Source: Oribacterium sp. UBA3737 (GTDB lineage: Bacteria; Bacillota_A; Clostridia; Lachnospirales; Lachnospiraceae). Taken from it: a stretch of DNA of 12,900 nucleotides. Positions 6,715 through 12,869 of the stretch are shown here, one piece after another (the stretch's first letter is position 1; each line of letters starts with the position of its first letter). The stretch is taken from NCBI GenBank assembly GCA_002371295.1, contig DFGZ01000191.1, forward strand, positions 1-12,900, given 5' to 3'. The notes beneath the pieces were generated by a model. The model was given only the letters and a program-made list of their open reading frames with translations, did not search any database and was not told where the DNA came from. A program made the position numbers and the translations under genes.

Positions 6715-6755
6715 TAAAAAAGCGGGGAAAAGAGTCACTTCTTTTCCTCGCTTTT
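6715..6755 (-). terminator. Intrinsic terminator after the small membrane protein
   Basis: A 16-bp stem with one wobble (AAAAGCGGGGAAAAGA 6718-6733 with 6740-6755) and a 6-base loop; on the minus strand it is followed by TTTTTTAAC. It would end the transcript carrying the rubrerythrin 3' end and the 42-residue ORF. The plus-strand tail is shorter. Confidence 0.9.
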
Positions 6756-6775
6756 AAGTCTTCGTTATGTAAAGT

Positions 6776-6904
6776 CTATTCACCTGACTTGTAGTCAATA
6801 TGCCAGTGCCAGAAATGGAATCCTATCAGAAGGAGATAAATAGCAACAGCATACAAGAATGTAAATACCATCAGCGGTACTGAAATTTCATTATCTTTCT
6901 TCAT
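6776..6904 (-). CDS. Small single-pass membrane protein (42 aa)
   Basis: The ATG at 6902-6904 is preceded by GGGAGG with 8-base spacing and followed by MKKDNEISVPLMVFTFLYAV. One hydrophobic segment (about residues 9-26) is followed by an aromatic/His-rich FHFWHWH and a charged tail. The frame is open further upstream to 7012, but that part overlaps the rubrerythrin coding end in another frame, so the short version is preferred. It starts 37 bases after the rubrerythrin stop and ends just before a strong terminator, so it was probably co-transcribed with rubrerythrin before the element inserted. It may now lack its promoter or depend on read-through. The family is not recognised. Confidence 0.6.
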   Translation of the reverse strand: MKKDNEISVPLMVFTFLYAVAIYLLLIGFHFWHWHIDYKSGE

Positions 6905-6941
6905 GATTCTTTCCTCCCGGTGACTTAGCTTCCTGCAAATC

Positions 6942-7019
6942 TCAGCCAAAATATCTCTTGAGAAGTCCTGCAAATGCCTTGCCGTGTCTTGCCTCATCGC
7001 GAGCCATCTCATCAGTCGT
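6942..7019 (-). pseudogene. 3' end of rubrerythrin, cut off by an integrated element
   Basis: The minus-strand frame ends ETTDEMARDEARHGKAF followed by AGLLKRYFG and a stop at 6942. The DEARHGKAF segment is the last di-iron helix of rubrerythrin-type NADH peroxidases (Glu-x-x-His ligands), which are about 180-200 residues and scavenge peroxide in anaerobes. Only about 25 residues remain. Upstream, beyond about 7013-7040, the frame continues into sequence that is not rubrerythrin-like and that contains integrase-type repeats followed by an integrase gene. The rest of the gene should therefore lie at the far end of the element, to the right of the window. The family assignment rests on this short, characteristic C-terminus. 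Confidence 0.75.
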
Positions 7020-7039
7020 TTCGCTCACGCTCACGACTG
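7013..7039. repeat. Inverted repeat at the element/rubrerythrin junction
   Basis: CAGTCGT (7013-7019) and ACGACTG (7033-7039) form a perfect 7-bp inverted repeat around 13 bases that include a tandem GTGAGC hexamer (minus strand). It lies exactly where rubrerythrin homology stops. It may be the core attachment site, with recombinase-binding half-sites flanking the crossover region. Confidence 0.5.
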
Positions 7040-7091
7040 TAAAGGGCTGCTGATTCGGACCATGCGAAAGAATTAAAGCAAATTCAGGGAT

Positions 7092-7192
7092 TTTTGGAAC
7101 GTCTTTTAACAACTTTTGAACGTCTTCGTACACTTGGGGTACATCTTTCCACACGTTTCGCTTGATTATGTACACGTTTTTTAACACTTTTG
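7092..7192 (+). repeat. Direct repeats upstream of the integrase (probable arm-binding sites)
   Basis: Positions 7098-7118 (AACGTCTTTTAACAACTTTTG) and 7173-7192 (CACGTTTTTTAACACTTTTG) match at all but two positions plus a one-base gap. A partial copy, TTTTGAACGTCTT, is at 7114-7126, and degenerate ones (ACATCTTTCC, ACACGTTTCG) are at 7141-7160. Tyrosine integrases with an N-terminal arm-binding domain use such repeats near the attachment site. The last copy touches the integrase ribosome binding site. Confidence 0.6.
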
Positions 7193-7202
7193 GAGGTGCA
7201 TG

Positions 7203-8414
7203 ATGAGCAAAAAAGATGTTGGAGTATTCCAGATGGATAATGGCAATTGGGCGTACCGCTTTAAAATGGTGGTGGATGGAAAAGAAATCAGTCGACGTAA
7301 ATCTACAGACGCGAATGGAAATAAGCTGTTCTGTAAATCAGATGCTATCAAAGCAAGAGAAGTGGCAATGGTTGCAGCAAGGACAGAACGCAAACGGCAG
7401 ATTAAAGTATCCAGAAGGACAGTGAAGGAAGTCTTTGAGGAATATAAAGAGAAAGGCAGAAAGGACAGAGCCTATAAAACTGTGCTAAAACAGGATTCTC
7501 TGTGGAAGAATCACCTTTGTGATAAATGGGGCAAGCGCTTTGTTGACGATATCTCTGTCGCAGAAATCAACGATTATCTTGCTGAACTGTACTATGAGAA
7601 AGAATACTCCTATAAATATGTAGAAAGCTTTCTAAAAATGTTCTATCTGATTTTCGGTCAGGCATACTCAAGAAATTATCTTGGTGTGGATAGTTATAAC
7701 AAGCTGTGTATAAACAAAGATACAAAAATACATATGCCGAAGCTTCGGGTTGCTGATGATACCGATATTGTTTCATTTACCCATGAAGAACTTGCTCTTT
7801 TGGATAGATATTTTGAAGGAGCAAATGCCGAAACAGCTTATTTGCTTGGTCGCTTCTGCGGGCTTCGTATCAATGAAGCCTTCGGTCTGAAATGGGACCA
7901 CGTTGATTTGGATAACGGAACCATTCTTATCGACAGACAACAGCAATATCAAGACAGCCTTATCAAGCTCGTAGCTCCAAAGACACGGAACGCCAACAGG
8001 ACAATCTATCTCTGTGATAAGATTCTGAACCATCTGAAAGCCAAAAAGGAAAAGGCCTTGAATGATGCTGTGAAGTTCGCTGCGGTCAGAGCACAGAAGC
8101 AGAGGTTTATCGAAGATATTGACGGCTCAATAATTTCCTGTACAGAGCTTGTGAACTGCCTTCCTGACGGAACCATTCAGACTGTCAATTCCATGAAGTA
8201 TCCATCAAAGGATATTAAAAGCAGTCTGAACATTAATTTCAAGTATCACTATCTCCGCCATACTTACGGAACATTGATGGCAGAGATGAACACGCCGACG
8301 CATCTTCTCTGCAATCAGATGGGGCACGGAAACATTCACGTTACACAGCTTTATTATCTTGCGGTCTCGCAGACAGGCGTGGAAGTTCTCAAGAAGAACC
8401 TGAATTTGTTGTGA
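7203..8414 (+). CDS. int: Tyrosine-type site-specific integrase
   Basis: A 403-residue integrase that should excise and insert the element. It has an N-terminal arm-binding-like domain (about 5-55, GVFQMDNGNWAYRFKMVVDG), a SAM-like core-binding domain (about 70-160) and a catalytic domain (about 190-400). The catalytic set is complete: Arg222 in GLRINEAFGL, Lys260 in APKTRN, His349 and Arg352 in HYLRHTYGT, His375 in MGHGNIH and nucleophile Tyr384 in TQLYYLAV. An insertion (about 275-340) between the Lys and the HxxR motif is longer than in minimal integrases. Two adjacent ATGs occur at 7200 and 7203; the second has better spacing from GGAGG (7192-7196), so I use it. The gene lies about 165 bases inside the left end and reads into the element. 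No excisionase gene is evident beside it. A repeat overlapping the start region suggests autoregulation, which is inference. Confidence 0.95.
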   Translation: MSKKDVGVFQMDNGNWAYRFKMVVDGKEISRRKSTDANGNKLFCKSDAIKAREVAMVAARTERKRQIKVSRRTVKEVFEEYKEKGRKDRAYKTVLKQDSLWKNHLCDKWGKRFVDDISVAEINDYLAELYYEKEYSYKYVESFLKMFYLIFGQAYSRNYLGVDSYNKLCINKDTKIHMPKLRVADDTDIVSFTHEELALLDRYFEGANAETAYLLGRFCGLRINEAFGLKWDHVDLDNGTILIDRQQQYQDSLIKLVAPKTRNANRTIYLCDKILNHLKAKKEKALNDAVKFAAVRAQKQRFIEDIDGSIISCTELVNCLPDGTIQTVNSMKYPSKDIKSSLNINFKYHYLRHTYGTLMAEMNTPTHLLCNQMGHGNIHVTQLYYLAVSQTGVEVLKKNLNLL

Positions 8415-8510
8415 TTGCGGTTCCCGTCTCTGTGGAGAACAAAATCGGGCAGCAGCTGTTCAAGAGATGAACAAATCCCAACAAAGCGAAAGAAGCAGCC
8501 AGAACCGCAA
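8415..8510. repeat. Inverted repeat between convergent genes
   Basis: TTGCGGTTC (8415-8423) and GAACCGCAA (8502-8510) are a perfect 9-bp inverted pair about 78 bases apart, between the integrase stop and the terminator. The right arm can pair instead with GCGG at 8514-8517 inside the terminator, so two structures compete. Possibly incidental. Confidence 0.4.
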
Positions 8511-8534
8511 ATAGCGGCTAAGCTGCTTCTCTTT
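8491..8534. terminator. Hairpin between convergent integrase and WYL genes
   Basis: A 9-bp stem, AGAAGCAGC (8491-8499) with GCTGCTTCT (8522-8530), encloses a small inner CCGC/GCGG hairpin. The following T-runs are short on both strands (CTTTAG plus, TTTCGCTTT minus). It probably acts as a shared terminator of the two convergent genes. Confidence 0.6.
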
Positions 8535-9654
8535 AGTATTTCGCTCTTATCTTATCAAGATACTCTGTAAATCGCTTCTGTACGCTTTCAGGTCCGATGA
8601 TAACGGCCTTTGTACCGAAACCGCAAATCCAGCCAAAGAATTGTTCAGAGATTTCTATTTCCGTGGAAACTGTGAAATGGTGTTCGTCTACTTTGGAATA
8701 GAGCGCTTTCCCCTTTCCAAAGCGCTCAAGCACTGTGTCAAGCAGGCTGTTTACAAAGCGAATCTGTACTCTGACCTTTTCGCCATTGAACATAGAAAAG
8801 GTTCTTTGAGTGTAAGACCGCAAGTCTATTGCCTCAAATTCTGCTCTTCCTTCTCTTGGAAGCCCAATCCTTTCAATGGATTTCATTCTATCCACTCTGT
8901 AGGTTCTCATTTCTTGGTATTCATCAGAGAAAGCCAGCAGATAATAGTTTCCATCGTTTATGATAAGCTTCCAAGGACTGACGACGTATTTTGTTCCATG
9001 TTTCCGCTCTACTAGGTGGCTCAAATCTGAAATTTGACTCTTAAGATACTGAAAACGGATTTTTTCGGGTGTATGACGGTCTCCATTCAGCTCTCTGCTC
9101 ATGGCATCGTAAATGATGGAAACATTGCTGAGCGCGTATTTATTTAGCGTTCTGGTTCTGTCGTTCACAAGAGCGTCTGTGCGGATTTCCTCCGCTTGTC
9201 TGTCGCTTACAAACTCTTTCATAATATCCACAAGCCGTTCTGCTTCTGCTTGGGAGATGTATTTGGAAGAGTAGATACATTCAGAAATAAGGCGGATATC
9301 GGAAGCATCATACTTTCTGTAATTGACGTAGAAGCCTTTTTTCTTTCTGTGCCTATCATAGATAATGGTTTCCTCAAAGTCGCCGTCTTCTTGCTTGGCA
9401 TCCTCAAGGTCTTCAATATTGTTATCGGGGTCTTCCAAAAGCCAAAGGGCATTATTGATGGCGGCAATATCTTTGTAGACAGACCTACGCTCCGCACTAA
9501 TTCCCTTCTCTTCCAAGAAAGCGCAGATATCGGAAGCAGTTACAGTGTTATTCTCATCAGAATTATGAAGAAGGTACTGATAGACCAAATATGGCTTCAT
9601 CTTCTGATTGTCTTTTCGGCCTTCGTTGATGGCCTTCTCACCTCTCTTCGGCAT
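8533..9654 (-). CDS. WYL-domain transcriptional regulator
   Basis: A 373-residue cytosolic regulator. The N-terminal winged helix-turn-helix is at about residues 20-70 (TASDICAFLEEKGISAERRSVYKDI). The WYL domain follows at about 195-265, with PWKLIINDGNYYLLAF and RTYRVDRMKSI, the usual ligand-contacting positions. The C-terminal WCX-type extension is at about 290-370 and includes FGWICGFGTKAVIIGPESV. WYL proteins respond to small ligands or nucleic acids and control stress, defence and mobile-element genes; the ligand here is unknown. It converges on the integrase and follows the RHH gene on the same strand, from which a terminator separates it. The ATG at 9652-9654 has AAGGAG about 9 bases upstream, and a TATAAT lies at 9678-9683. 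Plausibly the element's regulator. Confidence 0.93.
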   Translation of the reverse strand: MPKRGEKAINEGRKDNQKMKPYLVYQYLLHNSDENNTVTASDICAFLEEKGISAERRSVYKDIAAINNALWLLEDPDNNIEDLEDAKQEDGDFEETIIYDRHRKKKGFYVNYRKYDASDIRLISECIYSSKYISQAEAERLVDIMKEFVSDRQAEEIRTDALVNDRTRTLNKYALSNVSIIYDAMSRELNGDRHTPEKIRFQYLKSQISDLSHLVERKHGTKYVVSPWKLIINDGNYYLLAFSDEYQEMRTYRVDRMKSIERIGLPREGRAEFEAIDLRSYTQRTFSMFNGEKVRVQIRFVNSLLDTVLERFGKGKALYSKVDEHHFTVSTEIEISEQFFGWICGFGTKAVIIGPESVQKRFTEYLDKIRAKY

Positions 9655-9677
9655 GACTTTCTTCTCCTTTTGGGGCC

Positions 9678-9683
9678 ATTATA
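9678..9683 (-). promoter_or_regulatory. -10 element of the WYL gene
   Basis: A perfect TATAAT on the minus strand, about 24 bases before the start codon. The place for a -35 (9701-9706) is occupied by one arm of the preceding terminator hairpin and has no match, so the promoter may need an activator. Confidence 0.5.
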
Positions 9684-9689
9684 GCAGAA

Positions 9690-9710
9690 AAAGAGCGGTT
9701 CCCGCTCTTT
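9690..9710 (-). terminator. Intrinsic terminator of the RHH gene, overlapping its stop codon
   Basis: A perfect 9-bp stem AAAGAGCGG/CCGCTCTTT with a 3-base loop; on the minus strand the T-run reads CTCTTTTTCTG. The hairpin begins inside the RHH stop codon (9709-9711) and lies immediately upstream of the WYL -10. It would insulate the two genes. Confidence 0.8.
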
Positions 9711-9891
9711 ATTCTATCTCAATATTATCTACTCCATAAGCAAGTATCAGATTGATAAGCTCATTTCTTGAATAGTTTGTATCCGCCGCAATCTTGTCAA
9801 GCTTAGCTAAAGTTTCCTCTGATATTCGTACAGATATAATTTTATTTCCATCCTCTCCACGCCGTTTGATTTTCAGCGGTTCATTCTTCAT
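9709..9891 (-). CDS. Ribbon-helix-helix (CopG/Arc-type) DNA-binding protein
   Basis: A 60-residue protein with the ribbon-helix-helix pattern: strand NKIISVRIS (about 16-24), helix 1 EETLAKLDKIAADTN and helix 2 SRNELINLILAYGVDN. A basic N-terminal tail (MKNEPLKIKRRGED) precedes the strand. Such dimers bind operators and act as copy-control, antitoxin or mobilisation-accessory proteins. No toxin gene follows: a terminator overlaps its stop codon, so a toxin-antitoxin role is not supported. The ATG at 9889-9891 has AGAGG about 9 bases upstream. It is divergent from the CFI-box operon across 117 bases, so it could control that operon and itself, which is inference. Confidence 0.88.
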   Translation of the reverse strand: MKNEPLKIKRRGEDGNKIISVRISEETLAKLDKIAADTNYSRNELINLILAYGVDNIEIE

Positions 9892-10008
9892 AGGCTTTTA
9901 CCTCTCATTCTGTAGTCAATTGTAGAATCAAGGAAAAAGTTGTGATATGCTACAAATATATTGTTATATGATATGTATTTGTATTACATAACGACGGAGG
10001 AAAGCAGA
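9892..10008. promoter_or_regulatory. Divergent regulatory region between RHH gene and cargo operon
   Basis: 117 AT-rich bases with a ribosome binding site for each flanking gene: AGAGG on minus and GGAGG on plus, at about 9996-10000. TTGTGA near 9931 with TTATAT 18 bases downstream is a weak plus-strand promoter candidate. No strong operator palindrome is seen. Confidence 0.35.
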
Positions 10009-11106
10009 ATGAAAGCTTTAGTATGTGAACTGTGTGGGAGCAATGAATTTGTGAAGGAAGACGGTTATTTTGTATGTCAGCATTGTCATACAAAATATTC
10101 TCCAGAAGAAGCAAAAAAGATAATGGTAGAAGGTACTGTTGATGTTTCAGGAAGTACAGTAAAGGTTGATAGTTCAGACGAACTAAGAAATTTATATGAG
10201 CTTGCAAGAAGAGCTCGAGATACAGACAATAGTGAAGAAGCGGCAAAGTATTATGAAATGATAAAAATCAAAGACCCTTCAAGTTGGGAGGCAGCCTTTT
10301 ATAGCGTGTATTTTAAGGCGCTGTCATGTAATATAATAAATATTACATCATCAGCAAATAATTTGCAGAATATTTATCCAGTGATTTTGAAGATGATAAA
10401 TGATTCAGATTCAAATAAGGAACTTGCGGTATGTGAAGTGATAGCGCACACCGTTACTGCCTGTTGGTTGCTCTATCAAGCAGCAAGAAATCATTTTGAT
10501 AAGTTTTTTGATACTGATGGTGCAAGCAGTGAGTTTTCTAATAATTTATTGTCGTGTAATACAGCATGTGTTTACTGTAGTAAAATTCCAGATAGCTTAG
10601 AAGTCAACGCGCATAATTCAGAAACTGTGAAAAGAAGTGTTATATTTGCGTGCGAAACAGCTCAGAAAATGATTGTTGATGCTTTCGATTTGTTTTTTGC
10701 TCATACAAACGGGAGAACAGGTGTACGTGAATCATTTCAAGAACATATTGATATAATTGAGAGAGATTACATCAAACCTTTACAAGAAAATCATGTCAAG
10801 CCTGAACTCAAAGCTACTAATCAAGGAAATTCTTCTGGTGGCTGTTATATAGCAACCGCCGTTTATGGCTCTTATGATTGTCCAGAAGTGTGGACTCTTA
10901 GGAGATTCAGAGACTATATGTTAGCAGAAACTTGGTATGGTCGCACTTTAATAAACACTTATTATGCTATAAGCCCGACTCTTGTTAAATGGTTCGGTAA
11001 AACAGAATGGTTTAAGAATCTGTGGAAACCGATGCTTGATAGGCTGGTTCAGGATTTACAGAACAAGGGCGTTGAGAATGGGCCATATCAAGATAAGGAG
11101 TGCTAA
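10009..11106 (+). CDS. Zinc-ribbon and CFI-box C-terminal domain protein
   Basis: A 365-residue protein of unknown function. It begins with a zinc ribbon (CELC at Cys6/Cys9, CQHC at Cys23/Cys26) followed by YSPEEAKKIMVEG. This is a common N-terminal module in Firmicutes proteins that precedes TPR-like helices, here about 57-105 (LYELARRARDTDNSEEAAKYYEMIKIKDP). A long helical middle has scattered Cys. The C-terminus has the CFI-box pattern (here Cys279-Tyr-Ile): CYIATAVYGSYDCPEVWTLR, then FRDYMLAETWYGR and YYAISPTLVKWFG. The frame is open upstream to 9961, but the ATG at 10009-10011 has GGAGG 8 bases away and starts directly at the zinc ribbon. It is the first gene of a three-gene operon and only 6 bases separate it from the next ORF. 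Its low-GC codon use differs from the chromosomal genes on the left, which fits acquired DNA. Role unknown. Confidence 0.9.
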   Translation: MKALVCELCGSNEFVKEDGYFVCQHCHTKYSPEEAKKIMVEGTVDVSGSTVKVDSSDELRNLYELARRARDTDNSEEAAKYYEMIKIKDPSSWEAAFYSVYFKALSCNIINITSSANNLQNIYPVILKMINDSDSNKELAVCEVIAHTVTACWLLYQAARNHFDKFFDTDGASSEFSNNLLSCNTACVYCSKIPDSLEVNAHNSETVKRSVIFACETAQKMIVDAFDLFFAHTNGRTGVRESFQEHIDIIERDYIKPLQENHVKPELKATNQGNSSGGCYIATAVYGSYDCPEVWTLRRFRDYMLAETWYGRTLINTYYAISPTLVKWFGKTEWFKNLWKPMLDRLVQDLQNKGVENGPYQDKEC

Positions 11107-11112
11107 TGCCTT

Positions 11113-11304
11113 ATGGATATATACTTTTATAATGTAAAGACACATCGTCTTCATATTAAGGGATTATGTAAGGAATCAAAAATGTTGCCTTATAATACAG
11201 TCTTCTTTTCTTCTGAGAACGAAGCTCTTGCCTTTGATGGAAGGGCTGTAGGTCTGTGTAAATTATGTGATAAAAAAAGAGAAAAGAAGTTGAAGGATTT
11301 ATAA
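11113..11304 (+). CDS. 63-aa protein with Ada-like zinc-binding motif
   Basis: A small protein whose layout fits the Ada/ComEC-tail type metal-binding fold: YNVKTHRLHIKGLC, then NTVFFSSENEALAFDGRAVG and LCKLCDKK. Likely ligands are His14, Cys19, Cys49 and Cys52, with the usual N-x-V-x-F and E-x-A positions between them. Such domains bind zinc and in some proteins contact DNA. The ATG at 11113 follows the previous stop by 6 bases and uses AAGGAG at 11095-11100, a rather long 12-base spacing, so translation may be coupled to the upstream gene. The Lys-rich C-terminus could aid nucleic-acid binding. The domain call is by pattern, not by a search. Confidence 0.72.
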   Translation: MDIYFYNVKTHRLHIKGLCKESKMLPYNTVFFSSENEALAFDGRAVGLCKLCDKKREKKLKDL

Positions 11305-11316
11305 AAGGGGATAGCA

Positions 11317-12249
11317 ATGAAGAAGATATTATCAGCAATCATGTTATCAGCAGTTATGGCATTATCTGTCTGTGCGTGTGGCGGCGGAGCCAAACCAGCA
11401 GAAACCATGTCAGAGACCACTACAACAGCAGAGGTAAAAGCAGAAACAATTGAAGAAGCGAAAACGGATACAAGTAATATTACATTGATATCTGAAGATG
11501 AGCTTTTGGGTGAGTGGAAAGAATTACAGTCTTTTAACACTTTATATTTAGAAAAAGATAAAGCAAAATACAGCTCCTCGACCTCCTCGAATGTAGCAGT
11601 CGGGCCTTGGAAATTAAATGGAAACACGTTTTCGCTTAATACTAGCCTTATTAAAGACGATTTCAAGATTAATATTGATAACGATGTTGTGAGTATTGAA
11701 AACGATAATTATTGCTTTATGAGATTTGATGAGATTCCTATGGAGATACTATCTTTGTCAGATACAGGACAAGATGACGTTATTTCACTTACTCTAGATG
11801 AAATCAAGTTTGAAACAGCATTGCCCGATGATATTATGAAAAGGTTGAAAGGTTGGGGTGTTGAATACGGAGAAAAGGCACTACTTGATGAAGGTCAGGT
11901 ATATGCTTGTCTCGTGTATGAGCTTAGCAACAATAGTAAAAATAACATTCAAATCGGAGATTATTATAATCGGTTCCGTATTTATCTTGACTATAATAAT
12001 GGATTCATTTTTTCTACAGATGATTCTAATTATAGTTATTACACTGATGGAACAAATCTATGTGGGTATGATGGACGTGGATTGGGAGATGACCTTATTT
12101 TGCAACCTTTGCAGACAAAAACTATTACCACATATTTACGGTGTTCTGACAAACTTTTAGATGATAAAGACTCTTCTCTAAAAGTGATTTTTGTTTCACT
12201 ATTAGGTGAAAGTGGAGCAGAATATTATAAATACATTGTTCAAAAATAA
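11317..12249 (+). CDS. Predicted lipoprotein of unknown function
   Basis: A 310-residue protein with a lipoprotein signal peptide: MKKILSAIMLSAVMALSVCACGGG, with lipidation most likely at Cys21 (preceded by Val-Cys-Ala; the extra Cys19 is unusual). A Thr/Glu/Ala-rich linker (about 25-52) follows. Next comes a segment with the look of a lipocalin-like or calycin-like small-molecule domain (ELLGEWKELQSFNTLYLEKDKAKYSSS to GPWKLNGNTFSL). The C-terminal beta-rich region (about 150-310) resembles extracellular DUF4352-like or immunoglobulin-like domains only in general character. The ATG at 11317 has AGGGG 6-7 bases upstream. It is the third gene of the operon, 12 bases after the Ada-like gene, and is followed by a strong terminator. 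It would sit on the outer face of the membrane, unlike the two apparently cytosolic zinc proteins before it. Confidence 0.85.
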   Translation: MKKILSAIMLSAVMALSVCACGGGAKPAETMSETTTTAEVKAETIEEAKTDTSNITLISEDELLGEWKELQSFNTLYLEKDKAKYSSSTSSNVAVGPWKLNGNTFSLNTSLIKDDFKINIDNDVVSIENDNYCFMRFDEIPMEILSLSDTGQDDVISLTLDEIKFETALPDDIMKRLKGWGVEYGEKALLDEGQVYACLVYELSNNSKNNIQIGDYYNRFRIYLDYNNGFIFSTDDSNYSYYTDGTNLCGYDGRGLGDDLILQPLQTKTITTYLRCSDKLLDDKDSSLKVIFVSLLGESGAEYYKYIVQK

Positions 12250-12277
12250 ACGTATGAATCGACGTTATGGTTAACAG

Positions 12278-12308
12278 AAGGCAGAGGACCGAAACCCTCT
12301 GCCTTTTA
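12278..12308 (+). terminator. Intrinsic terminator of the cargo operon
   Basis: A perfect 10-bp stem, AAGGCAGAGG (12278-12287) with CCTCTGCCTT (12296-12305), and an 8-base loop are followed by TTATAAT. The right arm and tail adjoin the stop codon of the convergent recombinase gene at 12306, so the hairpin may also slow transcripts from the right. Confidence 0.9.
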
Positions 12309-12869
12309 TAATAGCTGAGCATGATTTTGTATCGCCTGTTCTATCCGCTGTGGCTCTATCCCGATGTATCTCTGTGTGATTGCGGAACTGCTGTGTTGAA
12401 GCAACCTTTGTACCAGAGTGATATCATAACCATTCTGAGTGTAAATCTCTGTTGCGTACCACTTGCGGAAACTGTGGGTTCCAATTCCTTCGTATCCAAG
12501 AGCATCACAGACAATCGAAAGCTGTTTCTGAACTGCCCTTTCTGAAATAGGAAAGAGCAGTTCATTTTTCTTTATCCCATTCCGCAAACAATAATTTTCG
12601 ATGTACTGCTGAATAACGAGCGGAACAGTAAACTCTCGCTGTTTGCCTGTTTTCTGCTCAGTAATGGAAAGTCTGTATCTGTCTCCATCCTTCACGATAT
12701 CGGAGAGCTTCAATTTCAAAATATCCGATATCCGAAGGCCAAGGTTCCCTTCCAATACCAAAGCTGTGGCAATGCGCTCGTTTGGTCGGCTCCCGCAAAC
12801 GCCTTCCTTCATCGTCTGAATTATGTATTTATATTGTTCCGTTGTGAGTGCCTTGGTCTTCTTATTCAT
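12306..12869 (-). CDS. Minimal tyrosine recombinase (187 aa)
   Basis: A catalytic-domain-only tyrosine recombinase. Full active-site set: Arg46 in NLGLRISD, Lys73 in EQKTGKQ, His132 and Arg135 in GTHSFRKWYATE, His159 in LLQHSS and nucleophile Tyr168 in RYIG. Typical integrases of 300-400 residues have a core-binding domain before Arg; here only about 40 residues precede it. It therefore belongs to the short recombinases found on clostridial plasmids and islands, which may act in dimer resolution, inversion or cassette movement. The ATG at 12867-12869 has AGAGG 7 bases upstream; the open frame extends 8 codons further to 12893, but without a better site. It is convergent with the cargo operon. 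Its partner or target site is not in view. Confidence 0.88.
   Translation of the reverse strand: MNKKTKALTTEQYKYIIQTMKEGVCGSRPNERIATALVLEGNLGLRISDILKLKLSDIVKDGDRYRLSITEQKTGKQREFTVPLVIQQYIENYCLRNGIKKNELLFPISERAVQKQLSIVCDALGYEGIGTHSFRKWYATEIYTQNGYDITLVQRLLQHSSSAITQRYIGIEPQRIEQAIQNHAQLL

Noticed and set aside
6942..7187. An 81-residue minus-strand ORF containing the rubrerythrin C-terminus
   Set aside because: Its N-terminal half is translated from the integrase repeats (hence the recurring KDVP and EDVQ units) and has no RBS. It is a chimera created by insertion, not a gene.
9709..11106. Toxin-antitoxin module involving the RHH protein
   Set aside because: The adjacent genes are divergent or separated by a terminator, and none resembles RelE/ParE or another toxin family.
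11190..11666. A 158-residue minus-strand ORF across the start of the lipoprotein gene
   Set aside because: It is a shadow of two well-supported plus-strand genes and has no recognisable domain or RBS.
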